Of a DNA stretch of 32,456 bases, positions 8,401 through 17,597 are shown piece after piece. The first letter of the stretch is position 1. Every line of letters starts with the position of its first letter. The stretch comes from Massilia arenae. GTDB taxonomy: Bacteria > Pseudomonadota > Gammaproteobacteria > Burkholderiales > Burkholderiaceae_D. The stretch is taken from the NCBI RefSeq assembly GCF_008014745.1, contig NZ_VPFD01000018.1:123033-155488 (forward strand), given 5' to 3'. Below the pieces are notes generated by a model. That model was not told where the DNA came from, searched no databases, and saw only the letters and a program-made list of their open reading frames with translations. Position numbers and translations under genes: made by a program.

Positions 8401-8514
8401 GCGGCCGGCACCGCCCAGGCCCGGGCGCTGGCGGCGCGCCTGCGCGCACTATTGATCAGGATCGAGCGCGAAGTGTCGACCCAGTTCGGCAGCCGGGACG
8501 GCGAAGTGCGCTGA
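5455..8514 (+). CDS. CHASE-domain hybrid sensor histidine kinase with receiver and Hpt domains
   Basis: A 1019-residue inner-membrane phosphorelay kinase. Transmembrane segment 1 is at about residues 22-48. A periplasmic CHASE domain follows (about 75-240; YPDFTIFPAG, LGFDMAARP), then transmembrane segment 2 at about 332-358. Next come a PAS domain (about 370-480), HisKA with phosphoacceptor H502 in SHEIRTPMNS, HATPase with N box (NFAGNAVKFSERG) and G boxes (GIGID, GGTGLGLAIS), a receiver with D800 in LMDVQMPVMDG, and a C-terminal Hpt with H950 in AHQLKSA. All phosphotransfer residues are intact, giving a BarA/ArcB-like tripartite layout. CHASE domains sense small extracellular ligands; this one's ligand is unknown. 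AGGGGA precedes the ATG. No response regulator gene is adjacent. Confidence 0.95.
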   Translation: MKRLTMPGIDAIKAACARLGRPFVLWGGGLALSLAVGLLLHAVASAAIEDAARGRFEHAAQAARERIDAALASYGQAARALAALHAAGGGDAVPDRAAFHRYVAALDLPSNFPAIEGVSYAAHVRESEREAFIATMRADRSVDARGYPDFTIFPAGGRPWYEVIAYQFPIDLPSRRLGFDMAARPAVARALEGARDSGGMSASGQPVFLREPKPHYALGMRMPVYRGGVTPLGVEARRAAYLGSFGIAFSVPDLVENALAAPGAQPLAVSIYGVGTAGGAGDLLLHGADVRRTPPTQGEHFARALDVDFAGSRWLAHFSAPRRAMLTGLDPWLPMAALAFGFGATLLVYGLFLAQYRSRRAADEQRLLLDTVLDNLDAEVYLKDGLRRIRYLNAKGAASLGRPAAELIGRRDVEAMGRALADAAWELDRAVLHDGRRSSAQVAQSAPGGAPRQLWTVRLPMQVDEEAAVLCVATDVTELHRLKARADAASKAKSDFLSNMSHEIRTPMNSIIGMTHLALQAAPDARQRDYLEKIYHSGQHLLGIINDILDFSKIEAGMLELSRVCFMLDALMRNVEAQLGTAAVAKGLGFDIEIDPVLMRPLCGDSLRLEQVLLNFAGNAVKFSERGRITLRARLARAFGPEVLVRFEVEDRGIGIDAAALPHLFSPFQQADQSATRRHGGTGLGLAISRQLAELMGGEVGVVSTLGEGSTFWFTARLALDDAGGGRSGNMLGAGLGAAPAPAQARLDDCAVLLVEDNAFNQQVARELLEQSGAAVEVANNGQEALAAMVDKHFDCVLMDVQMPVMDGLEATRRIRRDPALRDTLVVAMTANAGVDDRARCLAAGMNEFLAKPVVPELLAATIARCLGRTTAPVADVAMAGAMQRTPGSSAGAGQAEVLDLASLASTAGGDTERMRKYVFLFLDTARENLAGIDTALAGGDLTHTASLAHQLKSAARAIGAASFGAICEDLEAQPKRAPRLGAAGTAQARALAARLRALLIRIEREVSTQFGSRDGEVR

Positions 8515-8595
8515 GCGCGGAAAGCACCGCTGTCAAGCCTACCGCCGGTGCGCCAAACACGGTATGCTGTTGGCCCGACCGTTCGAGCCACACGC

Positions 8596-11500
8596 ATGTC
8601 TTCCACGATCACTCCCGGCTTAATCATCCTCCACGGCAACCAGATGGAGCTGCTTCGCAGCGCCGTGTTCGACTGGCTGCGCAACCATCCGCTGGGGCCT
8701 CTGGAAGACGAGATCTTCCTCGTGCAATCGAACGGCGTGGCCGAATGGCTCAAGATCGCGCTGGCCGAGGAGCTCGGCGTGTGCGCCGCGACCCGGGTGG
8801 CGCTGCCGGCGCGCTTCATGTGGGAAGCCTATCGTGGCATGCTGGGCCGCGCACGGGTGCCGACCCGGGCCCCGTTCGACAAGGACCCATTGACCTGGCG
8901 CCTGATGCGCCTGTTGCCGACCTTGCTGCAAGAGGATGGCTACGAGCCGCTGGCGCGCTTCCTGGCCGACGGCGACGCCGAGCGCCGCCTGCAGCTGGCC
9001 GAACGGGTGGCCGACTTGTACGACCAGTACCAGGTTTATCGCGCCGACTGGCTGGCCGATTGGGCCGCGGGCCGCGACCAGCTGCGTCGCGCCGCCGGCG
9101 AGCCGCTGCCGCTGGCCCCGGACCAGCGCTGGCAGGCCTGCCTGTGGCGCGCCGTACACGCCAGCCTGGAAGAGTCGCAGCGCGATAGCGGGCGCGCCAC
9201 CATCCACCAGCAATTTTTGGCCGCAATCGAGGCCGGCGAGACGCCCGCCAGCCGCCTGCCGCGCCGGGTGGTGCTGTTCGGGATGTCGACCCTGCCTTAT
9301 CAGACCCTGCAGGCGATCGCGGCGCTTGCGCGCCATACGCAAGTGCTGTTCGCGGTGCCGAACCCGTGCCGCTTCTACTGGGGCGACATCATCGAGGGCC
9401 GCGACCTGCTCAGGGCGGCGCGCCGCCGCCAGCCCCAGCGCAACGGCGTCGACCTCGGCGCTTATCCGATCGAGGAACTGCACGCCCACAGCCATCCGCT
9501 GCTGGCGAGCTGGGGCCGGCAGGGCCGCGATTTCGTGCGCATGCTGGACGAATTCGACAACCAGGACCGTACTGAAGGGGAAACGGCGCCGCTGAAGGTC
9601 GACCTGTTCGCCGACGACGATGGCGCGACCCTGCTGGCCCAGGCCCAGGCCGCGGTGCGCGACCTGTTGCCGCTGTCCGAGCATCCGAAGGTATCGCCGA
9701 TGCCCGACGACCGCTCGATCGAGTTCCACGTGACGCACAGCGTGCAGCGCGAGGTCGAGGTGCTGCACGACCAGCTGCTGTCGTGGTTCGCGCAAGACCC
9801 GAGCCTGCGGCCGCGCGACGTCGTGGTGATGGTGCCCGACATCGATGCCTTCTCGCCGGCGATCCACGCCGTGTTCGGCCAGTACCGGCACAAGGAACCG
9901 CGCCACATTCCGTTCGAGATCGGCGACGTGCGCGACCGCAGCGTCGATCCGCTGCTGGTCTCGCTCGAATGGCTGCTGCGCCTGCCGCAGCAGCGCTGCC
10001 GCCAGAGCGAGGTGCGCGACCTGCTGGACGTGCCGGCCGTGGCGCGCCGCTTCGGCCTGGCCGACGATGACCTGCCGGTCCTGGGCCGCTGGATCGAGGG
10101 CGCCGGCGTGCGCTGGGGCCTGGACCACGAACACCGCGCCGGCCTGGGGCTGGGCATGGCAGGGGAGCAGAATGCCTGGATCTTCGGCGTGCGGCGCATG
10201 CTGCTCGGCTATGCCAGCGGCGCCGGCGCCAGCTTTGCCGACATCGAACCGTACGCGGAGGTGGGCGGGCTGGACGCCGCGCTGGCCGGCTCGCTGGCCC
10301 AGTTGGTCGACTGCCTGCTGACCTGGCGCGCCCGGCTCGACACGCCGCGCACGCCGGCCGCGTGGGGCGAGGCCGCGCGCGAGATGCTGTCGTGCTTCTA
10401 TGCCGGCATTGGCGAGGACGACCGCCTGACCCTGGCGAACCTGGACGAGGGCCTGCAGTGCTGGCTCGAGACGTGCGATGCCGCGGGCTTCGACGAACCG
10501 GTGCCCCTGGCGGTGCTGCGCGAAGCCTGGCTCAACGAACTGGACCAGCCGACCCTGAATCACCAGTTCGTGTCGGGCGGCGTGACCTTCTGCACCCTGA
10601 TGCCGATGCGCGCGGTGCCGTTCCGCGTGGTGTGCCTGCTCGGCATGAATGACGGCGATTTCCCGCGCCGGGCGCGCCAGTCGGACTTCGACCTGCTCGC
10701 GCTGCCCGGCATGGCGCGCCCCGGCGACCGCTCGCGCCGCGACGACGACCGCTACCTGATGCTCGAGGCGCTGCTGGCGGCGCGCGACAAGTTCTATGTG
10801 AGCTGGGTCGGCCGCAACGTGCGCGACAACAGCGAGCAGCCGCCATCGGTGCTGGTGTCGCAACTGCGCGACTACCTGAAAGCCGGCTGGGCCATGAAGA
10901 ACCTGGGCCAGCTCACGACCGAGCACGCGCTGCAGCCGTTCAGCCGCCGTTATTTCGAGGAGGGCGGCTTGCTCACCTACGCCGGCGAATGGCGCGCCGC
11001 CCACGGCGGCGACGGCGCGGGCGTGGCGGATCCCTTGCCCCCCTACCAGCTGGATACGAACACGGTGCTCAAGCTGGCCGACCTGGATGGATTCCTGCGC
11101 CAGCCGGCAACGTATTTCTTCAAGCGCCGCATGGGCGTCGTGTTCGACCGCGACAGCCAGGTGGGCGATGACGACGAGCCGTTCGCGCTCGACGCGCTGG
11201 AGCGCTGGCAGGTGAACGACCGGCTGCTGGACGACAGCTGCGAACCGGAAGCACTCGATGAGGTGCGCGCCACGCTCGAAGTGCGCGCCGCGCGCCTGGC
11301 GCGCGCCGGCATGCTGCCGATCGGCCTGGTGGGCCGCATGCTGCAGGACGAACTGGTCGGGGGCCTGGCGCCGGTGCGTTCCGAATGGCTGCGCGTTGGC
11401 GCGCGGTTCCCCGATGCGGCGCCCAAGCTGGCGGTGTCGCTCGACCTCGACGGCCTGCGGCTTGATGACTGGATCGACCGCCTGCACAGCGGCGACGGGC

Positions 11501-11985
11501 AGACCGCCTGGCTGCTGCAGACGGCGTCGCAGGTGCTCGGCAAGGATGGCAAGCCACGCGCCGACAAGCTGGCGCCATTCTGGCTGCGCCAGCTGGCCAG
11601 CGCCGCCGTCGGCAGTCCGGTGGCCGGCATCCTGGTGGCGCGCGACGCCAAGTTCGAGATGGCGCCGCTGGATCCGGACGACTCGCTGCAGGCCTTGCGC
11701 GACCTGGCGCGCCTGTGGCGCGCCAATCTCGACCACCCGCTGCCGGTGGCCTGCCGCACGGCGCTGGCCGAGCTGGCCGGCGGCAAGCCACGCCAGGTGT
11801 ACGAGGGCAGCGACGATGTCCGGGGCGAGGTCAGGGACGTGTGCCTGGCCCGGCTGTGGCCCGACTTCGACGCCCTGCGCGCCGCCGGCGGCTGGCCGGA
11901 CGTCGCCCATGAATTGTACGGACCGCTGGCGCGCTGGTTCGCCGAAGCGGTAACGGTTACCCCCTTGCAGGAGTCGGCCCAATGA
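8596..11985 (+). CDS. recC: RecBCD enzyme subunit RecC
   Basis: A 1129-residue protein, close to E. coli RecC (about 1120). It opens with the hallmark GLIILHGNQMELL and then EIFLVQSNGVAEWLK. RecC has inactive helicase-like and nuclease-like folds; in the complex it splits the duplex and recognises Chi during double-strand-break repair. It is the first gene of recC-recB-recD, and its stop overlaps the recB start in ATGA. The ATG at 8596 is chosen because the family N-terminus begins there; the 16 upstream codons look like non-coding leader. A possible -10, TATGCT, lies at 8573-8578. Confidence 0.95.
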   Translation: MSSTITPGLIILHGNQMELLRSAVFDWLRNHPLGPLEDEIFLVQSNGVAEWLKIALAEELGVCAATRVALPARFMWEAYRGMLGRARVPTRAPFDKDPLTWRLMRLLPTLLQEDGYEPLARFLADGDAERRLQLAERVADLYDQYQVYRADWLADWAAGRDQLRRAAGEPLPLAPDQRWQACLWRAVHASLEESQRDSGRATIHQQFLAAIEAGETPASRLPRRVVLFGMSTLPYQTLQAIAALARHTQVLFAVPNPCRFYWGDIIEGRDLLRAARRRQPQRNGVDLGAYPIEELHAHSHPLLASWGRQGRDFVRMLDEFDNQDRTEGETAPLKVDLFADDDGATLLAQAQAAVRDLLPLSEHPKVSPMPDDRSIEFHVTHSVQREVEVLHDQLLSWFAQDPSLRPRDVVVMVPDIDAFSPAIHAVFGQYRHKEPRHIPFEIGDVRDRSVDPLLVSLEWLLRLPQQRCRQSEVRDLLDVPAVARRFGLADDDLPVLGRWIEGAGVRWGLDHEHRAGLGLGMAGEQNAWIFGVRRMLLGYASGAGASFADIEPYAEVGGLDAALAGSLAQLVDCLLTWRARLDTPRTPAAWGEAAREMLSCFYAGIGEDDRLTLANLDEGLQCWLETCDAAGFDEPVPLAVLREAWLNELDQPTLNHQFVSGGVTFCTLMPMRAVPFRVVCLLGMNDGDFPRRARQSDFDLLALPGMARPGDRSRRDDDRYLMLEALLAARDKFYVSWVGRNVRDNSEQPPSVLVSQLRDYLKAGWAMKNLGQLTTEHALQPFSRRYFEEGGLLTYAGEWRAAHGGDGAGVADPLPPYQLDTNTVLKLADLDGFLRQPATYFFKRRMGVVFDRDSQVGDDDEPFALDALERWQVNDRLLDDSCEPEALDEVRATLEVRAARLARAGMLPIGLVGRMLQDELVGGLAPVRSEWLRVGARFPDAAPKLAVSLDLDGLRLDDWIDRLHSGDGQTAWLLQTASQVLGKDGKPRADKLAPFWLRQLASAAVGSPVAGILVARDAKFEMAPLDPDDSLQALRDLARLWRANLDHPLPVACRTALAELAGGKPRQVYEGSDDVRGEVRDVCLARLWPDFDALRAAGGWPDVAHELYGPLARWFAEAVTVTPLQESAQ

Positions 11986-14900
11986 GCCAGGATCTCGTAC
12001 CCTTGGTGTTTCCCCTGCACGGTTCGCGCCTGATCGAGGCCTCGGCCGGCACCGGCAAGACCTGGACCATCGCCGCGCTCTATGTGCGCCTGGTGCTCGG
12101 ACATGGCGGCCCCGACGCCTTCTCGCGGCCCTTGCTGCCGGCCGAGATCCTGGTGATGACCTTCACCCGCGCCGCTACCCGCGAATTGTCGAACCGGGTG
12201 CGCGAGCGGCTGGTGCAGGCCGCCGGCTACTTCCGCGGCCAGGAGGCGCAGGACGACCCCTACCTGGCGCAGCTTGCCGCGGACTATCCCGACCAGGGCG
12301 CGCGCGACGTCGCGGCGCACCGCCTGATGCTGGCTGCCGAAACCATGGACGAGGCGGCGATCTTCACCATCGACGCCTGGTGCCAGCGCATGCTGCGCGA
12401 GCACGCCTTCGACAGCGGCAGCCTGTTCGACGAAGAGCTGGTCAGCAGCGAGGACATGCTGTTCGAGGACGCCGCCAACGACTACTGGCGCCAGCACGTC
12501 TATCCGCTCGGCGCCGAACAGCTGTCGCTGGTGCTGGACAGCTGGAAGGATGTCGGCACGCTCAAGAAGAAGGTGCGCAAGCTGGTTGCGCTGGCTTCGC
12601 TGCTCGATGCGGATTCCGGCGCGCTCGGTCCGATGGTGGCGCGCCTGGCGCGTGCGGACGCCGACGCGCTGGCGGGCCTGAAGGAAGGCTGGAGCGAGCG
12701 CGCCGCCCTGATGGAGGCGTGGATCGCCGACCAGAGGGCCAATGCCGGCCGCAAGTTCAATGGCAGCATGTATGCAAGCAACCATGTCGCCGGCTGGTTC
12801 GCCAAGCTGCGCGGCTGGGTCAACGATCCGCAGGCGCGCAAGCCGGACTTGCTCAAGGGCTGGGAGCGGCTGACGCCGGACGGCATCCGCGCCGCCGGGA
12901 AGGATGGCTACCTCCCGGATGTGCCGGCCTGTTTCGACGCGACCGAGGAGTTGCAGCGTGCGCTGGAGGCCCTCGCGCCGGTGTCGCATGCGATGCTGGC
13001 CCACGCAGCCTTTCATATCGGCCGGCGCATGCAGGAACTCAAGCGCCGCAACCGCCAGTTCGGCTTTGCCGACATGCTCGAGCGGCTGAAGGCAGCGCTG
13101 GAAGGCGAGAACGGCGAAGCGCTGCGGCGCCGCATCGTCGACCAGTACCCGGTGGCGATGGTCGACGAGTTCCAGGACACGTCGCCCGACCAGTATCGCA
13201 TCTTCGACCTGCTGTACCGGGTCGAGGACAACGATCCGCAGCGCGGCCTGTTCCTGATCGGCGACCCCAAGCAATCGATCTACGGCTTCCGCGGCGCCGA
13301 CATCAACAGCTACCTCGCTGCGCGCCTGGCCACCACCGGCCGCCATTACAAGCTGGGCACCAACTTCCGCTCCAGCGCCGCGCTGGTGGCGGCGGTCAAC
13401 CGCGTGTTCGCCTTCGCCGAGGAGAACAAGGTGCATCCCGGCCATGCGGCCGGCGCCTTCCGCTTCCGCAAGGGCGAGCTCAATCCGCTGCCGTTCGAGC
13501 CGGTGAAGGCCAACGACCACCGGCGCAGGCTGGTCGGGGTCTGCGAGCCTTACCAGGCGCTGGCGATGTGCCTGAACGGCCAGGAAGACATGAAGGCCGA
13601 GGCCTACCGCACGTTCTTCGCGCATCACTGCGCAGAGCACATCGTGGGCCTGCTGAACGACGAACAGGTCGGGTTCGAGGACGAAAAGGATGGCAAGGCC
13701 GTCTTCGAACGCCTGCAGCCGGCCGACATCGCGATCCTGGTGCGCAGCGGCACCGAGGCGGCGACGGTGCGCAAGGCCCTGACGCGGCGCGGGGTCAAGA
13801 GCGTCTACCTGTCGGACAAGGATTCCGTGCTGCACAGCGACGAGGCGCATGATGTGCTGCGCTGGCTGCGGGCGGTGGCCGCGCCGCTCGACGGCGCCCT
13901 CGCGCGGGCCGCCTTCGCCACGCGCTCGGCGGGACTCGAACTGGCGCTGCTCGCGCGCCTGTCGGTCGACGAGCTCGAATGGGAAGCGCGCATCGAGCAG
14001 CTCAAGGGCCTGCATGGCATCTGGCAGCGCCAGGGTGTGCTGGCCATGCTGCGCCGTTTCATCCACCAGCTCGGGCTGCCGGCCCGCCTGCTGAACGAGG
14101 CAGGCGGCGAACGGTCGCTGACCAACCTGCTGCACCTGGCCGAGCTGTTGCAGGAAGCCAGCGGCCAGCTCGAGGGAGAGCAGGCCCTGGTGCGCTGGCT
14201 GGCGGAACAGATCGAGGCCGAAGACGGCGCCGGCGACGAGCGCGTCGTACGTCTGGAGAGCGATGACCAGCTGGTGAAGGTGGTCACGGTGCACAAATCC
14301 AAAGGTCTGGAGTACCCGCTCGTGTATCTGCCGTTTGGCGTCACCATGTTCCAGACCACGCGCAAGGATCCTTTCTTCAACTACATCGACGCCGATGGCG
14401 AGCGTCGTATCGATTTCGCGCGCAGCGATGCTTCGCTGGAAGCGGTCGACCGCGCCCGCCTGGAAGAAGAACTGCGCCTGCTGTACGTCGCGCTGACCCG
14501 TGCCCGTCATTTCCTGTGGCTGGGCGCGGCCGGCGTCATGCACGGCAACGAGAAGAGCAACCGCCTTCACGAGACGGCGCTCGGCTACCTGCTGCGCGGC
14601 GGCGAACGGATGGCTGCGGACGAGCTGTCCGCGCACGTCGCCACCTTGCGCGGCGATGTCGATGGCATCGTGGTGCATGAGCTGGCGCCGGGCGACGGCG
14701 TCACGCTGCTGTCACGCCAGGATGCCATGCCCGACCTGGTGCGGATCCCGGCCTACAGCGCCGACTTCGAGCGCGACTGGTCGGTCGGCTCGTTCACCTC
14801 GATGACCCGCCACGCGGTGGCGCCGCCGACGCCGATGCGCGCCCAGGAGCAGACCTTGCTGGAGGAAGCGCCGCAGGTGGTCACGCCGCCGCGCATCGAG

Positions 14901-15635
14901 GACGCGCCGTGGCACCGTTTCCCGCGCGGTTCGGTGCCCGGCAACTTCATGCACGAGCAGCTCGAATGGCTGGCGCGCGAAGGTTTCGATTGCCTGGACG
15001 ATGCGGATTGCCAGGCGCGCCTGGTCAGGCACATCGAGCGCCAGGGCTGGGGCAACCGCCTGGACGACGCGCTGGCCTGGCTGCGCGCGATCGTCGACAC
15101 CCCGCTGCCGCCCCTGAATGCCGCCCTGCGCGACTTGAAAGGGGTGTTGCCCGAGATGGAGTTCTGGTTCCCCAGTCAGCACCTCGACCTGGCCGCGCTC
15201 GACGCGCTGTGCCGCACCCGCCTGCTGGGTGGGGTCGAGCGGCCGGTGTTGCCCGATCGGGTATTGCACGGCATGCTGAAGGGCTTTGCCGACCTGGTGT
15301 TCGAGCACGAGGGCCGCTACTGGGTACTCGACTACAAGTCCAACGCGCTGGGACCGGGCGATGCCGCCTATACGCGTCCCGCGATGGAGGCCGGGATGGC
15401 CGAGCACCGCTACGAGATCCAGGGCAGCATCTACCTGCTGGCGCTGCACCGCCTGTTGCGGTCGCGCCTGGGCGATGCCTACGAACCCGAGTACCAGCTG
15501 GGCGGGGCGGTGTTCATGTTCCTGCGCGGGATCGCCAACCCCGACACGCGCGGTTGCTGCGTGCTGGCGCCCGACCTGGATTTGCTGGACGAACTCGAAC
15601 GATTGCTGGACAAGGAACAGTATGCCGAAGGTTGA
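11982..15635 (+). CDS. recB: RecBCD enzyme subunit RecB (helicase-nuclease)
   Basis: A 1217-residue protein with the full UvrD-like SF1A helicase and C-terminal nuclease. Walker A is EASAGTGKTWT (K26), motif II is DEFQDTSPDQ (about 393-402), and helicase motifs include FLIGDPKQSIYGFRGAD and VHKSKGLEYPLVYLP. The nuclease shows GFADLVFEH followed by VLDYKSN near 1117, the metal-binding D...DxK motif. It provides 3'-5' translocation and the single nuclease centre of RecBCD. It overlaps recC by 4 bp and recD by 14 bp, indicating coupled translation of the three subunits. Confidence 0.96.
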   Translation: MSQDLVPLVFPLHGSRLIEASAGTGKTWTIAALYVRLVLGHGGPDAFSRPLLPAEILVMTFTRAATRELSNRVRERLVQAAGYFRGQEAQDDPYLAQLAADYPDQGARDVAAHRLMLAAETMDEAAIFTIDAWCQRMLREHAFDSGSLFDEELVSSEDMLFEDAANDYWRQHVYPLGAEQLSLVLDSWKDVGTLKKKVRKLVALASLLDADSGALGPMVARLARADADALAGLKEGWSERAALMEAWIADQRANAGRKFNGSMYASNHVAGWFAKLRGWVNDPQARKPDLLKGWERLTPDGIRAAGKDGYLPDVPACFDATEELQRALEALAPVSHAMLAHAAFHIGRRMQELKRRNRQFGFADMLERLKAALEGENGEALRRRIVDQYPVAMVDEFQDTSPDQYRIFDLLYRVEDNDPQRGLFLIGDPKQSIYGFRGADINSYLAARLATTGRHYKLGTNFRSSAALVAAVNRVFAFAEENKVHPGHAAGAFRFRKGELNPLPFEPVKANDHRRRLVGVCEPYQALAMCLNGQEDMKAEAYRTFFAHHCAEHIVGLLNDEQVGFEDEKDGKAVFERLQPADIAILVRSGTEAATVRKALTRRGVKSVYLSDKDSVLHSDEAHDVLRWLRAVAAPLDGALARAAFATRSAGLELALLARLSVDELEWEARIEQLKGLHGIWQRQGVLAMLRRFIHQLGLPARLLNEAGGERSLTNLLHLAELLQEASGQLEGEQALVRWLAEQIEAEDGAGDERVVRLESDDQLVKVVTVHKSKGLEYPLVYLPFGVTMFQTTRKDPFFNYIDADGERRIDFARSDASLEAVDRARLEEELRLLYVALTRARHFLWLGAAGVMHGNEKSNRLHETALGYLLRGGERMAADELSAHVATLRGDVDGIVVHELAPGDGVTLLSRQDAMPDLVRIPAYSADFERDWSVGSFTSMTRHAVAPPTPMRAQEQTLLEEAPQVVTPPRIEDAPWHRFPRGSVPGNFMHEQLEWLAREGFDCLDDADCQARLVRHIERQGWGNRLDDALAWLRAIVDTPLPPLNAALRDLKGVLPEMEFWFPSQHLDLAALDALCRTRLLGGVERPVLPDRVLHGMLKGFADLVFEHEGRYWVLDYKSNALGPGDAAYTRPAMEAGMAEHRYEIQGSIYLLALHRLLRSRLGDAYEPEYQLGGAVFMFLRGIANPDTRGCCVLAPDLDLLDELERLLDKEQYAEG

Positions 15636-17547
15636 ACCGAATATCGACGCCCTGTGGGCCGAGATCGGCCGCTTGAGCGAAGCGGGCGAGCTGCGCCGCC
15701 TGTCGAGCGCCTTCGCGCGCTTCGTCGCCGGCCTGGGGAGTGCGTCGCCGCCGCTGGTGCTGGCGGCGGCCGTGCTGTCCGAGCTCGAAGGCCGCGGCCA
15801 CAGCTGCCTGCAGCTTGCCGACCTGGCCGCCGGCCCGGCCGGGCTGTTGGGCTGGGACCAGGAACAGTGGGCCCAGCTGGCGGCGAGCGCCGCGCCGCTG
15901 CCCAAGGGTGCAGCCGGCTGGCGCAAGCTGCTGGCAGGCTGCGAACAGGTGTGGGACCGCACCGAGCTGGATTACGACCAGCCGCTGGTGCTCGATGGCG
16001 AGCGGCTCTACCTGCGCCGCTACTGGCGCGACGAGACCCAGGTGGCGCGCGGCGTGCGCGAGCGGGCCGGCACGGCGCACGCGGTCGACGAGGCGCTGGT
16101 GCGCGACTGGCTCGACCGCCTTTTTGTCTCCCAGCCTGACGTCGAGGGTCCGGACTGGCAAAAGCTGGCCTGCGCCGTGGCGCTCCGCGGCTCGGTCGCG
16201 ATCATCACCGGCGGCCCCGGCACTGGCAAGACCTATACCGTCGCGCGCCTGCTCGCGCTGCTGTTCGCGACCGCGCCGGATGCCGACCGCCAGCGCGTGG
16301 CCCTGGCAGCGCCGACCGGCAAGGCCGCAGCGCGCCTGAAACAGTCGATCGACAAGGCCTTGAACGAGCTGGCCGACCGCGTCGGCGCCGACCTGCCGCT
16401 GCGCAAGCTCACGGAGCGCATGGGCGCGGCCCGTACGCTCCACAGCCTGCTCGGGGCGCGGCCCGATACCCGCGCCTTCCGCCACAATCGCGGCAATCCG
16501 CTCGAAGTCGACGTGCTGATCGTCGATGAAGCCTCGATGGTGCACCTCGAGATGATGGCCAGCCTGCTCGATGCGTTGCCGCCCGGCGCGACGCTGATCC
16601 TGCTCGGCGACAAGGACCAGTTGGCGTCGGTGGAGGCGGGCGCCGTGCTGGGCGACCTGTGCCACGACGCCCACCTCGGCAACTACGATGCGGCGACGGT
16701 CGACTATATCCGGCGCGCCAGCGGCGAAGTCGTGCCCGATGCCTACCACGGCGGCGGCGGCCCGCTGGCCCAGCAGACCGTGATGCTGCGCCGCAGCCGC
16801 CGTTTCGGCGGTCCGATCGGGCAGCTGGCGCTGGCGGTGAACGCGGGCGACGAGGCGCGCGTCGAGCAGGTCCTGCGCGCCGATGGCGACGAGGTACGCT
16901 GGATCGACCATGCGCAGCAGGCCCACGTCCTGCAACTGGCGCAGGCCGGCTATGCGCCTTATCTGGAGCTGCTGCGCGCCGGGCCGCAAGGGGAGCACGA
17001 GGACTGGGTGCGCCAGGTACTGCAGCGCTTCGAGGCTTTCCGCATCCTGTGCGCGGTGCGGGAGGGGGAGTGGGGCGTGTCTGGCCTGAACGAGGCGATC
17101 GAGAGGCGGCTGGCCGCCCAGGGCCTGCTGCGCCACGGCGTCGAATGGTATGCGGGACGCCCGGTCATGGTGACCCGCAACGATTACGCGACCGGCGTAT
17201 TCAACGGCGACATCGGCGTGACGCTGCCCGACCCGGCGCGTCCCGGCGCGCCACGCGTGTACTTCCTGGAAGGCGATGCGGTGCGCAGCGTGCTGGCGTC
17301 GCGCCTGCGCAATGTGGAGACGGCGTTCGCGATGACCGTGCACAAATCGCAGGGCTCGGAGTTCCGCCACACGGTGCTGGCGCTGCCGCGCGAGAGCAAT
17401 GCGGTGCTCACGCGCGAGCTGGTCTACACCGGCATCACGCGCGCCAGCAAGGTGTTCACGCTGGTGACGCCGAACGGCGCGGTGCTGCGCGAGGCGATCG
17501 CGAGCCGGACCTACCGCACCAGCGGCTTGCGCGCGCTGGTGGCCTGA
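15622..17547 (+). CDS. recD: RecBCD enzyme subunit RecD (5'-3' helicase)
   Basis: A 641-residue protein, slightly longer than E. coli RecD (608). Walker A is ITGGPGTGKTYT (K203), motif II is IVDEAS near 300, and the C-terminal SF1B motif is MTVHKSQGSEF near 570, followed by LTRELVYTGITRA. It is the fast 5'-3' motor of the complex. The ATG at 15622 lies inside the end of recB and starts MPKVEPNIDALW; an upstream extension would be a shadow of recB. It is the last gene of the operon, with only the weak side of the 17557-17580 hairpin downstream. Confidence 0.95.
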   Translation: MPKVEPNIDALWAEIGRLSEAGELRRLSSAFARFVAGLGSASPPLVLAAAVLSELEGRGHSCLQLADLAAGPAGLLGWDQEQWAQLAASAAPLPKGAAGWRKLLAGCEQVWDRTELDYDQPLVLDGERLYLRRYWRDETQVARGVRERAGTAHAVDEALVRDWLDRLFVSQPDVEGPDWQKLACAVALRGSVAIITGGPGTGKTYTVARLLALLFATAPDADRQRVALAAPTGKAAARLKQSIDKALNELADRVGADLPLRKLTERMGAARTLHSLLGARPDTRAFRHNRGNPLEVDVLIVDEASMVHLEMMASLLDALPPGATLILLGDKDQLASVEAGAVLGDLCHDAHLGNYDAATVDYIRRASGEVVPDAYHGGGGPLAQQTVMLRRSRRFGGPIGQLALAVNAGDEARVEQVLRADGDEVRWIDHAQQAHVLQLAQAGYAPYLELLRAGPQGEHEDWVRQVLQRFEAFRILCAVREGEWGVSGLNEAIERRLAAQGLLRHGVEWYAGRPVMVTRNDYATGVFNGDIGVTLPDPARPGAPRVYFLEGDAVRSVLASRLRNVETAFAMTVHKSQGSEFRHTVLALPRESNAVLTRELVYTGITRASKVFTLVTPNGAVLREAIASRTYRTSGLRALVA

Positions 17548-17556
17548 AGGACATCA

Positions 17557-17582
17557 GAAAAAAAGGGGCCTCGCGGCCCCTT
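17557..17582 (-). terminator. Rho-independent terminator of the PbpG gene, weakly bidirectional
   Basis: GGGGCC-TCGC-GGCCCC (17565-17580), extended by A-T pairs, is followed on the minus strand by seven T. It lies 16 bp after the PbpG stop. On the plus strand only two T follow, so it would terminate recD weakly. Confidence 0.85.
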
Positions 17583-17597
17583 CGTCATGGTGTCTTC

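Noticed and set aside
11043..14678. A 1211-codon minus-strand open frame opposite recC/recB
   Set aside because: It is antisense to two conserved subunits with intact motifs; the translation is low-quality and without recognisable domains.
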